64,000 nt of DNA from Corynebacterium jeikeium (lineage in GTDB: Bacteria; Actinomycetota; Actinomycetes; Mycobacteriales; Mycobacteriaceae), in the NCBI RefSeq assembly GCF_028609885.1, contig NZ_CP063195.1, forward strand, positions 1,736,001-1,800,000. The letters run 5' to 3'. The notes beneath the pieces were generated by a model, which worked only from the letters and a program-made list of their open reading frames with translations, was not told the DNA's origin and ran no database searches. The stretch's first letter is position 1, and every line of letters begins with the position of its first letter. The position numbers and the translations under genes were made by a program. Below, piece after piece: positions 7,045 through 15,548 of this stretch.

Positions 7045-8466
7045 ATGCCTACGAAGTACGATCTCGCCATCATCGGATCGGGAGGCGGCGCGTTCGCCGC
7101 TGCGATCCGCGCCAGCACGCTCGGGAAGTCGGTGGTGATGATCGAGCGCGGGACGCTCGGCGGCACCTGCGTGAACACGGGCTGCGTCCCGTCGAAGGCG
7201 CTCATTGCCGCGGCCGGCGCGCGGCACGTCGCGGTCGACGCCGCAACCCGGTTCCCCGGGATCGCGACGACGGCGGATCCCGTCGACATGCCCGCGCTGA
7301 TCGCTGGGAAGCAAGCGTTGGTGGAGTCGCTGCGCGGCGAGAAGTACGCCGACGTCGCCGACTCCTACGGCTGGCAGGTCCTCCGCGGCGACGCCTCGTT
7401 CGTGGGCACCCCTGATGCGCCGGTTCTCGATGTTGCCGGATCCGACGGAAGCGTCGAGACCATCGAGGCCCACCACTACCTGGTCGCGACTGGTTCTCGC
7501 CCGTGGGCACCGCCGATCGACGGCCTGGAGGAGACCGGATACCTGACCTCGACCACGGCGATGGAGCTGACGGAGGTCCCCGAGTCGCTGCTGGTGCTCG
7601 GCGGCGGCTACGTCGCCCTGGAGCAGGCGCAGCTGTTCGCCCGCCTCGGCTCGCAGGTCACGCTGCTCGTGCGGTCCCGGCTCGCCTCGAAGGAGGAGCC
7701 GGAGGTGTCGAAGGCGCTCCAGGAGGTGTTCGCCGACGAGGGCATCCGCGTCGTCAGCCGCGCAGTGCCCACCCGGGTCTCCCGCGGCACGGGAGGCGAG
7801 GCCGTCGTGACCGCCGCCTTGTCCGGCGGCTCGCAGGAGTTCCGCGCCGACCAGGTCCTGGTCGCCCTCGGACGCCGTCCCGTCACCGATGGCCTGAACC
7901 TCGATGCGGTCGGGGTGAATACCGGAGACTCCGGCGAGGTGGTCGTCTCCGACCGGCTGCAGTCCTCGAACCCGCGGGTCTGGGCCGCGGGCGACGTGAC
8001 CGGGCACCCCGAGTTCGTCTACGTCGCCGCCCACCACGGCACCCTCGTCGCCGAGAACGCGTTCGCCGACGCCGACCGGTCCGTCGACTACGCCCGCCTG
8101 CCGCGGGTGACGTTCACCGGGACCGCGATCGGCGCGGTCGGGATGACCGAGAAGGACGTCCTCGCCGCGGGGATCCGCTGCGACTGCCGCGTCCTGCCCC
8201 TGCACCACGTGCCCCGCGCCTTGGTGAACCGCGACACCCGCGGGTTCATCAAGATCGTCGTGAACGCCGAGACGAAAGAGATCCTCGGCCTGACCGCCGT
8301 CGCCAAGGACGCCGGGGAGCTCGCCGCCGCAGGCGTCCACGTGCTCGGCAGGACCGTCGCCGAGGTCGCCAACGCCTGGGCCCCCTACCTGACCATGGCC
8401 GAGGGCATCCGGATCGCCGCGAAGGCCTTCACCACCGACCCGTCGCTGCTGTCGTGCTGCGCATGA
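7045..8466 (+). CDS. merA: Mercury(II) reductase
   Basis: This 473-residue pyridine-nucleotide disulfide oxidoreductase has an FAD-binding start (DLAIIGSGGGAFAAAIRA), the redox-active GTCVNTGCVPSK motif (about residues 40-51), an NAD(P)H domain (LVLGGGYVALEQAQ) and a C-terminal Cys-Cys pair (SLLSCCA). The vicinal cysteine pair at the C-terminus distinguishes MerA from dihydrolipoamide dehydrogenase. It reduces Hg(II) to volatile Hg(0) in the cytoplasm. It lacks the N-terminal heavy-metal domain found in many proteobacterial MerA proteins. The ATG at 7045 has AGGAG eight bases upstream and is preferred over the in-frame TTG at 7030. It is followed by a small membrane protein with an ATGA overlap. 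Confidence 0.95.
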   Translation: MPTKYDLAIIGSGGGAFAAAIRASTLGKSVVMIERGTLGGTCVNTGCVPSKALIAAAGARHVAVDAATRFPGIATTADPVDMPALIAGKQALVESLRGEKYADVADSYGWQVLRGDASFVGTPDAPVLDVAGSDGSVETIEAHHYLVATGSRPWAPPIDGLEETGYLTSTTAMELTEVPESLLVLGGGYVALEQAQLFARLGSQVTLLVRSRLASKEEPEVSKALQEVFADEGIRVVSRAVPTRVSRGTGGEAVVTAALSGGSQEFRADQVLVALGRRPVTDGLNLDAVGVNTGDSGEVVVSDRLQSSNPRVWAAGDVTGHPEFVYVAAHHGTLVAENAFADADRSVDYARLPRVTFTGTAIGAVGMTEKDVLAAGIRCDCRVLPLHHVPRALVNRDTRGFIKIVVNAETKEILGLTAVAKDAGELAAAGVHVLGRTVAEVANAWAPYLTMAEGIRIAAKAFTTDPSLLSCCA

Positions 8467-8813
8467 ACGGCAACGCAGGCAATCGGGGAGATCTCATCCT
8501 GAAGCAGACGATGAGCGCCGATCAGGACCGCGACGAATGGCGCGCCGGTCCCGTCGTCGCTGCAGTGACCGGGCTGCTCTTGCTGGCATGCTGCGCGCTT
8601 CCGTCGCTGCTCTGCTGCGGCCTGCCGTTCATCGCGGCGGGCGGAGCACTCGCAGGCGTCGGTGGGCTCCTCGGTAATCCCTGGATCATCGGTGCCGGGA
8701 CCGCCGTCGTGATGGCCGTCATGGCGGGGATGCTCGTCAGGCTACGGCGGCGGCACCGGCGCCGCAGGTCCGGCTGCTGCGAAAATCCTTCGACCGCTGA
8801 TCGGAACCGGTAG
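8463..8813 (+). CDS. Small Cys-rich membrane protein, probable mercuric ion transporter
   Basis: This 116-residue protein overlaps the merA stop (ATGA), so it is translationally coupled to it. It has two predicted membrane helices. The first contains two cysteine pairs (ACCALPSLLCCG), followed by a Gly/Ala-rich loop and a second helix, then a strongly basic Arg-rich segment and a final Cys-Cys (SGCCENP). Paired cysteines inside a helix are the hallmark of MerT/MerC/MerF-type Hg(II) importers that hand mercury to MerA. It does not match any of these by full sequence that I can recognise, so its class is open. Met 17 (8511) is an alternative start. Confidence 0.7.
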   Translation: MNGNAGNRGDLILKQTMSADQDRDEWRAGPVVAAVTGLLLLACCALPSLLCCGLPFIAAGGALAGVGGLLGNPWIIGAGTAVVMAVMAGMLVRLRRRHRRRRSGCCENPSTADRNR

Positions 8814-9005
8814 TTCGAGCGGATCCAGCGATCACTGCCACCTGCGGAGGCCGCTGAAATCGAAGCCCGACGGGAGAAGGAGGAGCAAAAAGCGTTCGAA
8901 TCAACCGGTGACGAGGATAATACTGAGGCTGGATCCCGGCCGTCGCGACGCGGTCTCCGCTTCCGCCGAGACGAGAAAGGGTTGTGGGCACCTAGGCTGG
9001 GCGGC
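8814..9005 (+). other. Unassigned stretch with a charged open frame
   Basis: One plus-strand frame reads FERIQRSLPPAEAAEIEARR and continues through a Glu/Lys-rich segment to RRGLRFRRDEKG, directly into the next fragment. It looks like the tail of some gene, but I cannot assign a family and no start is visible. It may be junk created where island modules were joined. Confidence 0.25.
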
Positions 9006-9275
9006 ATGAACGACATGACCATAGCGCCCGGCCCGGGGATCCCCGACGGTGCGGTCATCGCCGCCGATCTCGCGGAGCGTTTCGCGAAATCGTCGACTCC
9101 GGGCGGCCAGGGCGTCAACACGACGGACGGCAAAGTCCAGCTTTCCATCGATGTCGCCGAATGCGCATCGCTTACCGACGCCCAGCGTCACCGTATCTCG
9201 CGCAACCTCGAGCACCGCCTAGACGGCTCCGTCTTTACCGTGACTGCGTCGACTCAGCGGTCTGTGTTTCGCTAG
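9006..9275 (+). pseudogene. Truncated ArfB/RF-1-domain peptidyl-tRNA hydrolase
   Basis: Ninety codons encode a class-I release-factor catalytic domain with the GGQ motif in the context STPGGQGVNTTDGKVQL. A TVTASTQRSVFR end corresponds to the conserved TxTASxxRSQxxNR of ArfB/YaeJ. Complete ArfB proteins have about 140 residues with a basic C-terminal tail that enters the mRNA channel. That tail is missing here, so the product is unlikely to rescue stalled ribosomes. It lies between the mercury operon and ychF, at the inner edge of the island, and may be the broken end of a neighbouring core gene or cargo. Confidence 0.6.
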
Positions 9276-9398
9276 TGGTCCTCTCGCTTGCACCTGCGAC
9301 ACAGCCTCGTGCCCCCGGGCCGTAGCGTTCGGGGGAGCACAATAGCCCCAGTCCTCATCACGTCCCGGGATCAAAGAGTTCATCGCAGAGGTTAAGCA

Positions 9399-10484
9399 CT
9401 ACACGTTAAACTTAAACTCCACCACGTCACCGTCGGCCATCACGTAGTCCTTGCCTTCCTGGCGAACCTTGCCGTGGGCGCGAGCCTCCGCCATGGAACC
9501 AAGCTCGTCCAGGTCCTCAAAGGCCACGATCTCGGCCTTAATGAAGCCCTTCTCGAAGTCCGTGTGGATCACGCCGGCCGCCTGCGGGGCGGTATCACCC
9601 TGGTGAATCGTCCATGCGCGGGCTTCCTTCGGCCCAGCAGTCAGATAGGTCTGCAGGCCCAGCGTTGCGAAACCAGCCTTCGCCAGCGTCTGCAACCCCG
9701 GTTCAGTCTGCCCGACGGATTCCAGCAGCTCAGCCGCCTCCTCGTCGTCCAGCTCCAGCAGGTCCGCCTCCGTCGCGGCGTCCAGGAACACGCAGTCCGC
9801 AGGAGCCACCAGCTCGCGCAGCTCCGCCTTCTTCGCGTCATCGGTCAGCACAGACTCGTCGGAGTTAAACACGTACAGGAACGGCTTGGCCGTCAGGAAG
9901 TGCAGATCGCGCACGGTTGCCAGGTCGATCTCCCCCTGCGCCGCGGCGCTCGACAGCGTGCGGCTATCCTCCAGGATTTCCTGCGCCTTCTTGGCTCCCT
10001 CGACCTGCTCGGCCAGATCCTTGTTCTTCCGCGCTTCCTTCTCCAGGCGCGGCAGAGCCTTCTCTACCGTCTGCAGGTCGGCCAGGATCAGCTCCGTCTC
10101 AATGACGGAAATGTCGCTGGCGGGGTCCACACGTCCATCGACGTGGATCACGTTGTCGTCGGAGAATGCACGCACCACCTGGCAGATCGCGTCTGCCTCA
10201 CGGATGTTCGCCAGGAAGGCATTACCCATACCCTCGCCGTCGGAGGCGCCCTTCACGATGCCGGCGATGTCCACAAAGGAAACAGTCGCGGGCAGGATGC
10301 GCTCGGATTCGAAGATCTCCGCCAGGCGCGTCAGGCGCGGGTCCGGCAGCTCCACCAGCCCCACGTTGGGCTCAATGGTCGCGAACGGGTAGTTCGCAGC
10401 CAGAACATCGTTGCGGGTCAGGGCGTTAAACAGCGTGGACTTGCCCACGTTGGGCAGGCCAACAATTCCAAGAGTAAGAGTCAC
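9399..10484 (-). CDS. ychF: Ribosome-binding ATPase YchF
   Basis: This 361-residue Obg-family P-loop protein starts VTLTLGIVGLPNVGKSTLFNAL (first four residues then G1 loop), with DIAGIVKGAS as the switch region and a TGS domain at the end. YchF prefers ATP over GTP and binds ribosomes. The GTG at 10484 gives the family's standard length; the ATG three codons upstream is possible. Its last codons (VEFKFNV) form the target of the island: three near-copies of this 3' end occur to the left. The intact gene shows that insertions preserve its reading frame. Confidence 0.96.
   Translation of the reverse strand: MTLTLGIVGLPNVGKSTLFNALTRNDVLAANYPFATIEPNVGLVELPDPRLTRLAEIFESERILPATVSFVDIAGIVKGASDGEGMGNAFLANIREADAICQVVRAFSDDNVIHVDGRVDPASDISVIETELILADLQTVEKALPRLEKEARKNKDLAEQVEGAKKAQEILEDSRTLSSAAAQGEIDLATVRDLHFLTAKPFLYVFNSDESVLTDDAKKAELRELVAPADCVFLDAATEADLLELDDEEAAELLESVGQTEPGLQTLAKAGFATLGLQTYLTAGPKEARAWTIHQGDTAPQAAGVIHTDFEKGFIKAEIVAFEDLDELGSMAEARAHGKVRQEGKDYVMADGDVVEFKFNV
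9403..9422 (-). repeat. Native ychF 3' end (presumed attB-derived core)
   Basis: This is the original of the repeated 20-mer, coding VEFKFNV followed by TAG. The upstream bases are genuine ychF coding sequence (GDV before VEFKFNV), whereas the three island copies have unrelated upstream arms. It therefore marks the chromosome-element junction. Confidence 0.75.
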
Positions 10485-10804
10485 GTGCCCCATCCTATCG
10501 CCCGGCCGTCGCTGCCTCCAATGCGCCCTTTCTATTGCCTCTATTGCCATACTTATTGCTTCTTTTTGACGCCCACCGCTGCCCACCCAAAGCCGCTCCA
10601 GTACCCCCACATACCCCAGACCGGCTACCCCCGCCCTTTCATTAGGTAATCAATCCGAGGAAAGAATTGTGAAAACCCACTATCAGAGCCTGTCAACCGC
10701 CATATAGTAAGTGCACCTTAGAAAACCTTGAGGCTTTACCACCCATTAAGCCACTTCTCTTAATTCTTCGCCTTGCGAGATGCCTGCTAGAAAGTTGCAC
10801 CTCA
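10485..10804. other. Intergenic region between ychF and metP
   Basis: No gene is recognised. The region holds the divergent promoters of ychF and metP, including a TATAGT -10-like element near 10703. A TTTTTGACGCC copy of a recurrent motif lies at 10563-10573. I looked for a SAM riboswitch ahead of the methionine importer and did not see its conserved core. Confidence 0.5.
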
Positions 10805-12469
10805 ATGACCACTTCATCCTCCTCGCCTGAAGCTAGCACCCGTCAGAGACGGGAAACATTCAACACCCGCCTCGTGTTCCTCATGGCCGCAATTGGCTCT
10901 GCGGTCGGCCTGGGTAACATTTGGCGCTTCCCCTACGTCGCCTTTGAAAACGGCGGCGGCGCCTTCCTGATCCCCTACCTGGTCGCGCTCCTCACCGCGG
11001 GTATTCCCCTGCTGTGGTTCGACCTTGCCATGGGTCACCGCTTCCGCGGCTCCACTCCCCTGACATTCCGCCGCACCAGCAAGTACGCAGAGCCGATCGG
11101 CTGGCTGAAGGTAGGTGTGAACTTCTTCATCGCGGTCTACTACGCCGCCATTATCGCCTGGGCGGGTATCTACACCTGGAAGTCCATCAACAAGACATGG
11201 GGTGAGGACGCAGAGTCTTATTTCCAGGCTGAATTCCTGAAGCTTGATGACTCCTCTGCATGGACCGGTGACTTCGTCATCCCGGTTCTGCTGGTCATGG
11301 TCGCCGTCTGGGCGATCTGCATCTTTACCCTGGCTCGCGGAATCAACGAAGGCATCGGCCGCGTCACCATGTTCTTCGTGCCGGTACTGATCGTCCTGTT
11401 CGTGGTCATGGTGGTCCGCGCCCTGTTCCTCGACGGTTCTGCCGAAGGTCTGAACACATTCTTCATCCCTAACTGGAGTGTGCTGTCCGATACTTCCGTA
11501 TGGATCGCCGCTTATGGCCAGATCTTCTTCTCCCTGTCCATCGGCTTCGGCATCATGATGACCTACGCCTCTTACCTCAAGCCGCGCACGAACCTCACCG
11601 GCACCGGTATGGTCACGGCCTTCGCTAACTCCTCCTTCGAAGTTCTGGCCGGCATCGGCGTGTTCGCCACCCTGGGGTTCATGGCTGCCCAGTCTGGCAC
11701 CTCCGTCGAGGAATCGGTCTCCGGCGGCATCGGCCTGGCGTTCATTGCCTTCCCGACCATCATCAACGAAATGCCGGCGGGACCCCTGTTCGGCGTGCTG
11801 TTCTTCGGCTCCTTGTTCCTTGCTGGCATTACGTCGCTCATCTCCATCATGGAGGTTGTCATCTCCGCTGTGAAGGACAAACTGAACCTGTCCCGTGAGG
11901 TCGCCTCGATCAGCATTGGTGGCATCATGGCCGTCGTCTCCTGCCTGCTGTTCTCCACCACGTCCGGTCTGATCACCCTGGACATCATGGACAAGTTCAC
12001 CAACAACCTGGGCATCGTGATCTGTGCCGTCGCCGCGGTTCTGACCATTGGTTGGATTCAGGGGCGCCGTAACGAAATGGCGCAGCACCTCAATGCTGTT
12101 TCGGAGCTGCGTCTGGGATTCGTGTGGCAAGCTTGCGTATTCGCCATCACCCCTGTGGTGCTGCTGTACTTCCTGTTCGAGGAAGTCCGTACCCTCCTCT
12201 CCGAAGGCTACGAGGGCTACGCATCCGGGACGATCTTCGCTTACGGCTGGTTGGTGCTCATCATCATCGGCCTGGGCGCGGTGGTATGGAGCTTCGTGCC
12301 TTTCCGCGGCAACCTGTTCCTCGATGGTCTACCGAGTTCGGACTACGGCGTGCCTCCAAAGGGTCGGCCGAGTGGCACTCCGAACCCGCTCGCCAATGGC
12401 GCTGCCACCGCCGCTACTTCTTCCACCAGCTCTAACAATGGCCCTAACAATGGAAAGGAACTGTCATGA
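10805..12469 (+). CDS. metP: Na+-dependent methionine/alanine importer, large subunit (NSS family)
   Basis: This 554-residue neurotransmitter:sodium-symporter family protein has about 11-12 membrane helices. The first contains the sodium- and substrate-binding signature AIGSAVGLGNIWRFPY. A small hydrophobic protein gene follows with an ATGA overlap, the arrangement of MetP-MetS in C. glutamicum, which imports methionine and alanine with Na+. The C-terminus ends in a Ser/Thr/Asn-rich hydrophilic tail. Substrate is inferred from the MetS partner; the NSS assignment is firm. Confidence 0.92.
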   Translation: MTTSSSSPEASTRQRRETFNTRLVFLMAAIGSAVGLGNIWRFPYVAFENGGGAFLIPYLVALLTAGIPLLWFDLAMGHRFRGSTPLTFRRTSKYAEPIGWLKVGVNFFIAVYYAAIIAWAGIYTWKSINKTWGEDAESYFQAEFLKLDDSSAWTGDFVIPVLLVMVAVWAICIFTLARGINEGIGRVTMFFVPVLIVLFVVMVVRALFLDGSAEGLNTFFIPNWSVLSDTSVWIAAYGQIFFSLSIGFGIMMTYASYLKPRTNLTGTGMVTAFANSSFEVLAGIGVFATLGFMAAQSGTSVEESVSGGIGLAFIAFPTIINEMPAGPLFGVLFFGSLFLAGITSLISIMEVVISAVKDKLNLSREVASISIGGIMAVVSCLLFSTTSGLITLDIMDKFTNNLGIVICAVAAVLTIGWIQGRRNEMAQHLNAVSELRLGFVWQACVFAITPVVLLYFLFEEVRTLLSEGYEGYASGTIFAYGWLVLIIIGLGAVVWSFVPFRGNLFLDGLPSSDYGVPPKGRPSGTPNPLANGAATAATSSTSSNNGPNNGKELS

Positions 12470-12645
12470 CCGGCCCCGCAATTCTCCTGATGGCCCTGTT
12501 CATTATCGTGATCTGGGGTGGGCTCGTTGCAGCGATTCTTATGCTTGCGAAAACGGATGACGCCACCACCGGCGAGCTGGGATCCGCACCCGGCACGGAC
12601 AACGATTCCCTGCTCAAGGTGAACACGTCCTCCGCGGCACATTAA
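12466..12645 (+). CDS. metS: Methionine/alanine importer small subunit
   Basis: This 59-residue protein has a single hydrophobic helix (about residues 5-27, ALFIIVIWGGLVAAILML) and a hydrophilic tail. It starts inside the metP stop codon, so translation is coupled. In C. glutamicum the equivalent small subunit is required for MetP activity. The size, topology and position support the call. Confidence 0.9.
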   Translation: MTGPAILLMALFIIVIWGGLVAAILMLAKTDDATTGELGSAPGTDNDSLLKVNTSSAAH

Positions 12646-12718
12646 GCCGCCTATCAACACGCCCAGGGAGCGCGTCATAAACTCCCGTTTTGGACCTGCG
12701 TGAGGCAGAATAGGGAGA

Positions 12719-14536
12719 ATGAACTCCCAGAACCCTCACGACAGGTCCTTTCCCTATAAGGATGGCCGTGACTTTGCAGACTTCATCGCAGGGTCCCATC
12801 GACTAGATACGGAAAACATTCCCATCCCGGGGGACGACAGGGACGAAGAACGCCTCGGCCATGGCCAGTTCGCTGACGAACCGGAGGCCGCCAAGCACCC
12901 AACAATCAGCCCCGACTCCCCCGAGGCCGAGCTGGTCGAGGATAGGCGAGCAGAAACTGCCCCCACAGTGGTGGAAAAGGGGGACTCCTACGTCCAGGAG
13001 CGCAACACCGCCCGCGCCACGACAGGCATGGAGAAGCCACTGGATGAAGATCACGAGCCAGACGGAGAAACGGAAACTGACGATCGTCCTGGGCTTCGCT
13101 CGCACGCCGCAAAGGTCAAGAAGAAGGATAAGAAGCCTGCTAAGAAATCTCCTGTCGATGAGCAGCTAAACCCTGAACTACGCGACCGCGCGGAGGTCAT
13201 CGGCACCACCGGTCGCTGGTTTGCGGGCTGGTGCTTGCGCTTTATCATCATCGCCGCGGCGCTGTACCTGGGATTCCAGGTATTCGGCAAGCTCTGGGCC
13301 GGCATTCTGCCGGTCTGCCTGTCGGTGATCGTATGTACCGTGCTGTGGCCGGTCGTGCGCCTGCTCCGCAAGTTGAAGATCCCCAACAGCTTGGCTGTGC
13401 TGATCTCTATCCTAGGCTTCTTCGCCCTCATCATCGGCACCTTCGCCGCCATCGCGCCCAGTGCCGTGGACCAGGGTAAGACGATCGTCAACCAGGCCAG
13501 CGACGGCATCGGCCGGATCCAGGACTGGCTGCAAGGACCCCCTGTGAATTTGCAGGAAAGCCAGTTCAACGATGGTGTCCAGCAGATCACCGACTGGCTG
13601 CAGAACAAGTCCGGCGACATCGCAACGAGCATCGCCGCCTTCGGTACGGAAACCGCTTCCCTGCTGGTCACCCTCTTCGTGATGCTGGTGCTGACGTTCT
13701 TCTTCCTGAAGGACGGAGAGAGCTTCCTGCCGATGCTGCGCCGCGTGACGGGCCGCCGCGTCGGCTGGCACCTCACTGAGGTTCTGACTCGTTGCTGGAA
13801 CACCCTGGGCGGCTTCATCCGCACCCAGGCCATCGTGTCCGCGATCGACGCTATCTTCATCGGCCTGGGCCTCGTGCTGCTGAACGTTCCGCTGGCCGGC
13901 CCGCTGGCTATCCTGACGTTCTTCGGCGGCTTCATCCCCATGGTCGGCGCTTTCGTCGCCGGCGCGCTGTCCGTGTTGATCGCACTGGTGGCAGTCGACT
14001 TCAACACCGCCGTTATGGCACTGCTCCTGGTCGTTGCCGTCCAGCAGCTGGAAGGCAACATCCTACAGCCGGTGCTGCAGTCCCGCGCGATGAACGTCCA
14101 CCCTGTCATCATTCTGCTGTCCGTCACCCTGGGCTCCACCCTGTTCGGCATCATCGGTGCCTTCCTGGCAGTGCCCTGCGCCGCTATGATCGCTGTCATC
14201 CTGCGATACATGGGCGACCTGACGGACCTCGCCACGGGCGAAAAAACCTCTCAGGATATCGAGTTTGCTACCACCGCGGGTTCTCTCACAGGCGAACAGT
14301 CGGAGCGTGCCGCCCAACGCTGGCAGGAGCTGCGCAAGGCCATGATGTTGAATAGCTCCGGCAAGACTGATCCTGCCGATTCCACCAAGGCCACGACTGC
14401 AACGGAGGACAATGACGATCCCGCGGAGGCGGCGGCCGACGCGAACGAGGGGGCGTCATCCCTCAGCGACAAGAGAGCACAGATCCGCGGTAAGGTGCAG
14501 TCAATCTATAAGTCCCTCCGTGGCAATAACGAGTAG
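12719..14536 (+). CDS. AI-2E family (PerM/YdiK-type) membrane transporter
   Basis: This 605-residue protein has a hydrophilic, highly charged N-terminal region (about residues 1-165, with a Lys-rich stretch before the membrane domain). An AI-2E/DUF20 domain with about eight helices follows; the conserved segments GGFIPMVGAFVAGALSVLIA and QQLEGNILQPVLQSRAM are visible. A further acidic, Ala/Asp-rich tail ends the protein. Family members export small molecules or act as Na+/H+ antiporters, and the substrate here cannot be told from sequence. The long N-terminal extension is typical of actinobacterial members. Confidence 0.85.
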   Translation: MNSQNPHDRSFPYKDGRDFADFIAGSHRLDTENIPIPGDDRDEERLGHGQFADEPEAAKHPTISPDSPEAELVEDRRAETAPTVVEKGDSYVQERNTARATTGMEKPLDEDHEPDGETETDDRPGLRSHAAKVKKKDKKPAKKSPVDEQLNPELRDRAEVIGTTGRWFAGWCLRFIIIAAALYLGFQVFGKLWAGILPVCLSVIVCTVLWPVVRLLRKLKIPNSLAVLISILGFFALIIGTFAAIAPSAVDQGKTIVNQASDGIGRIQDWLQGPPVNLQESQFNDGVQQITDWLQNKSGDIATSIAAFGTETASLLVTLFVMLVLTFFFLKDGESFLPMLRRVTGRRVGWHLTEVLTRCWNTLGGFIRTQAIVSAIDAIFIGLGLVLLNVPLAGPLAILTFFGGFIPMVGAFVAGALSVLIALVAVDFNTAVMALLLVVAVQQLEGNILQPVLQSRAMNVHPVIILLSVTLGSTLFGIIGAFLAVPCAAMIAVILRYMGDLTDLATGEKTSQDIEFATTAGSLTGEQSERAAQRWQELRKAMMLNSSGKTDPADSTKATTATEDNDDPAEAAADANEGASSLSDKRAQIRGKVQSIYKSLRGNNE

Positions 14537-14563
14537 AGCGAGCCAAAGAAGTAGCATTACCCC

Positions 14564-15496
14564 GTGACCGAAAGCAGCCGACACAGAAGCAACAACCGCT
14601 CCGTACACCGTGGCGTACGCAGCCGCGGCAAGGCTGAGGTGGCGCATGATGATTCACCGGCGCACTGGTTCCCCGTCTGGGCACCCGTACTGGTGATGCT
14701 GGCCATTGTCTTCACCGGCCTAGTGCTCGCCAATGGCGATACCACGATCCCGACTCTTTTCTTCGGCCTCTTCGCCGTAGGAATGATTGCCTCTACCATC
14801 TTCGTCGAGCCGCGCGGACTCTTCATCACCGTCGCTTCGTTCCCACTGTTTTACCTGTTCGGATCGCTTTTGATTGGCTGGTTCAGTTCCGGAAGGGCGA
14901 CAATTGCCAGCCGGAAGACGAAGGTCATCACCTCGATCTACCCCGCCATTGAGCACTACCTGTGGCTACTGATCCCCTTCCTCGTCGCAGTGGGTATTGC
15001 GGTTTTCCGCTGGTGGAACTTCCGCGAGTCCCTCACCCGCAAGGCCGCGAAGCTGGAGATGCAGCGCCGCCGTCGCAGCGAATCCGACCGCAGCAATATT
15101 GAGACCTACGGTCGCGCACAAGAGCGTTCGCACGCTCGAAGCCACGCGCGCAGAAGTGCTCGTTCTTTTAATGACGCCCCCAGCTACGAACCGCGGAAAC
15201 GTTCAGAACGAACGGCACAGCGTGGAACCCGCATTCCCCGGGGCGGGGATTCGGTTCCTGCCCCCTATCAGGAGCGCGCCGCCAGGAGCTTGGATAGGGA
15301 TTCCGACAGGAGCATCGATAGGGACGAGGAATTCCTGCGCCTTGGAGAGACCTCCAGCGCCGACAACTCCCGTACTAGCGCCAAGCGGGTCACCCGAAGC
15401 TCTGAGGAGTTACGCGAGAACGCTCAGCGCCGCCGGATCCCCTTCCCGGAGCGGCGCATGTCCCCCAAGCGCTACCTCGACGACGAGCGCGAATAG
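14564..15496 (+). CDS. DUF6542-type membrane protein
   Basis: This 310-residue protein starts at a GTG 27 bases after the preceding gene. Four hydrophobic segments lie between about residues 35 and 150 (for example WAPVLVMLAIVFTGLVLA), followed by a long, very basic Arg/Ser-rich cytoplasmic tail. The N-terminal membrane part matches the DUF6542 proteins commonly found beside ispH and xseA in Corynebacterium; no function is established. The tail, with its repeated RSxR and SxRD patterns, is probably disordered and may bind nucleic acid or membrane surfaces. Confidence 0.75.
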   Translation: MTESSRHRSNNRSVHRGVRSRGKAEVAHDDSPAHWFPVWAPVLVMLAIVFTGLVLANGDTTIPTLFFGLFAVGMIASTIFVEPRGLFITVASFPLFYLFGSLLIGWFSSGRATIASRKTKVITSIYPAIEHYLWLLIPFLVAVGIAVFRWWNFRESLTRKAAKLEMQRRRRSESDRSNIETYGRAQERSHARSHARRSARSFNDAPSYEPRKRSERTAQRGTRIPRGGDSVPAPYQERAARSLDRDSDRSIDRDEEFLRLGETSSADNSRTSAKRVTRSSEELRENAQRRRIPFPERRMSPKRYLDDERE

Positions 15497-15548
15497 CTGA
15501 TCTGGCTCTGGCGCTCTGCGGTTAGCTCCCCCCCCTATCGGGTTTGGT

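Noticed and set aside
6283..8340. Very long minus-strand open frame (685 codons)
   Set aside because: It is the antisense of merR/merA, with a His/Gly/Arg/Asp-rich composition typical of shadow frames in GC-rich DNA. No domain is recognisable.
10485..10804. SAM or T-box riboswitch upstream of metP
   Set aside because: No conserved SAM core and no T-box GGUGG/NNA pattern could be found; only short unconvincing stems.
12719..13100. Separate small gene upstream of the AI-2E transporter
   Set aside because: The hydrophilic stretch is in frame with the membrane domain without a stop, and such N-terminal extensions are usual for actinobacterial members.
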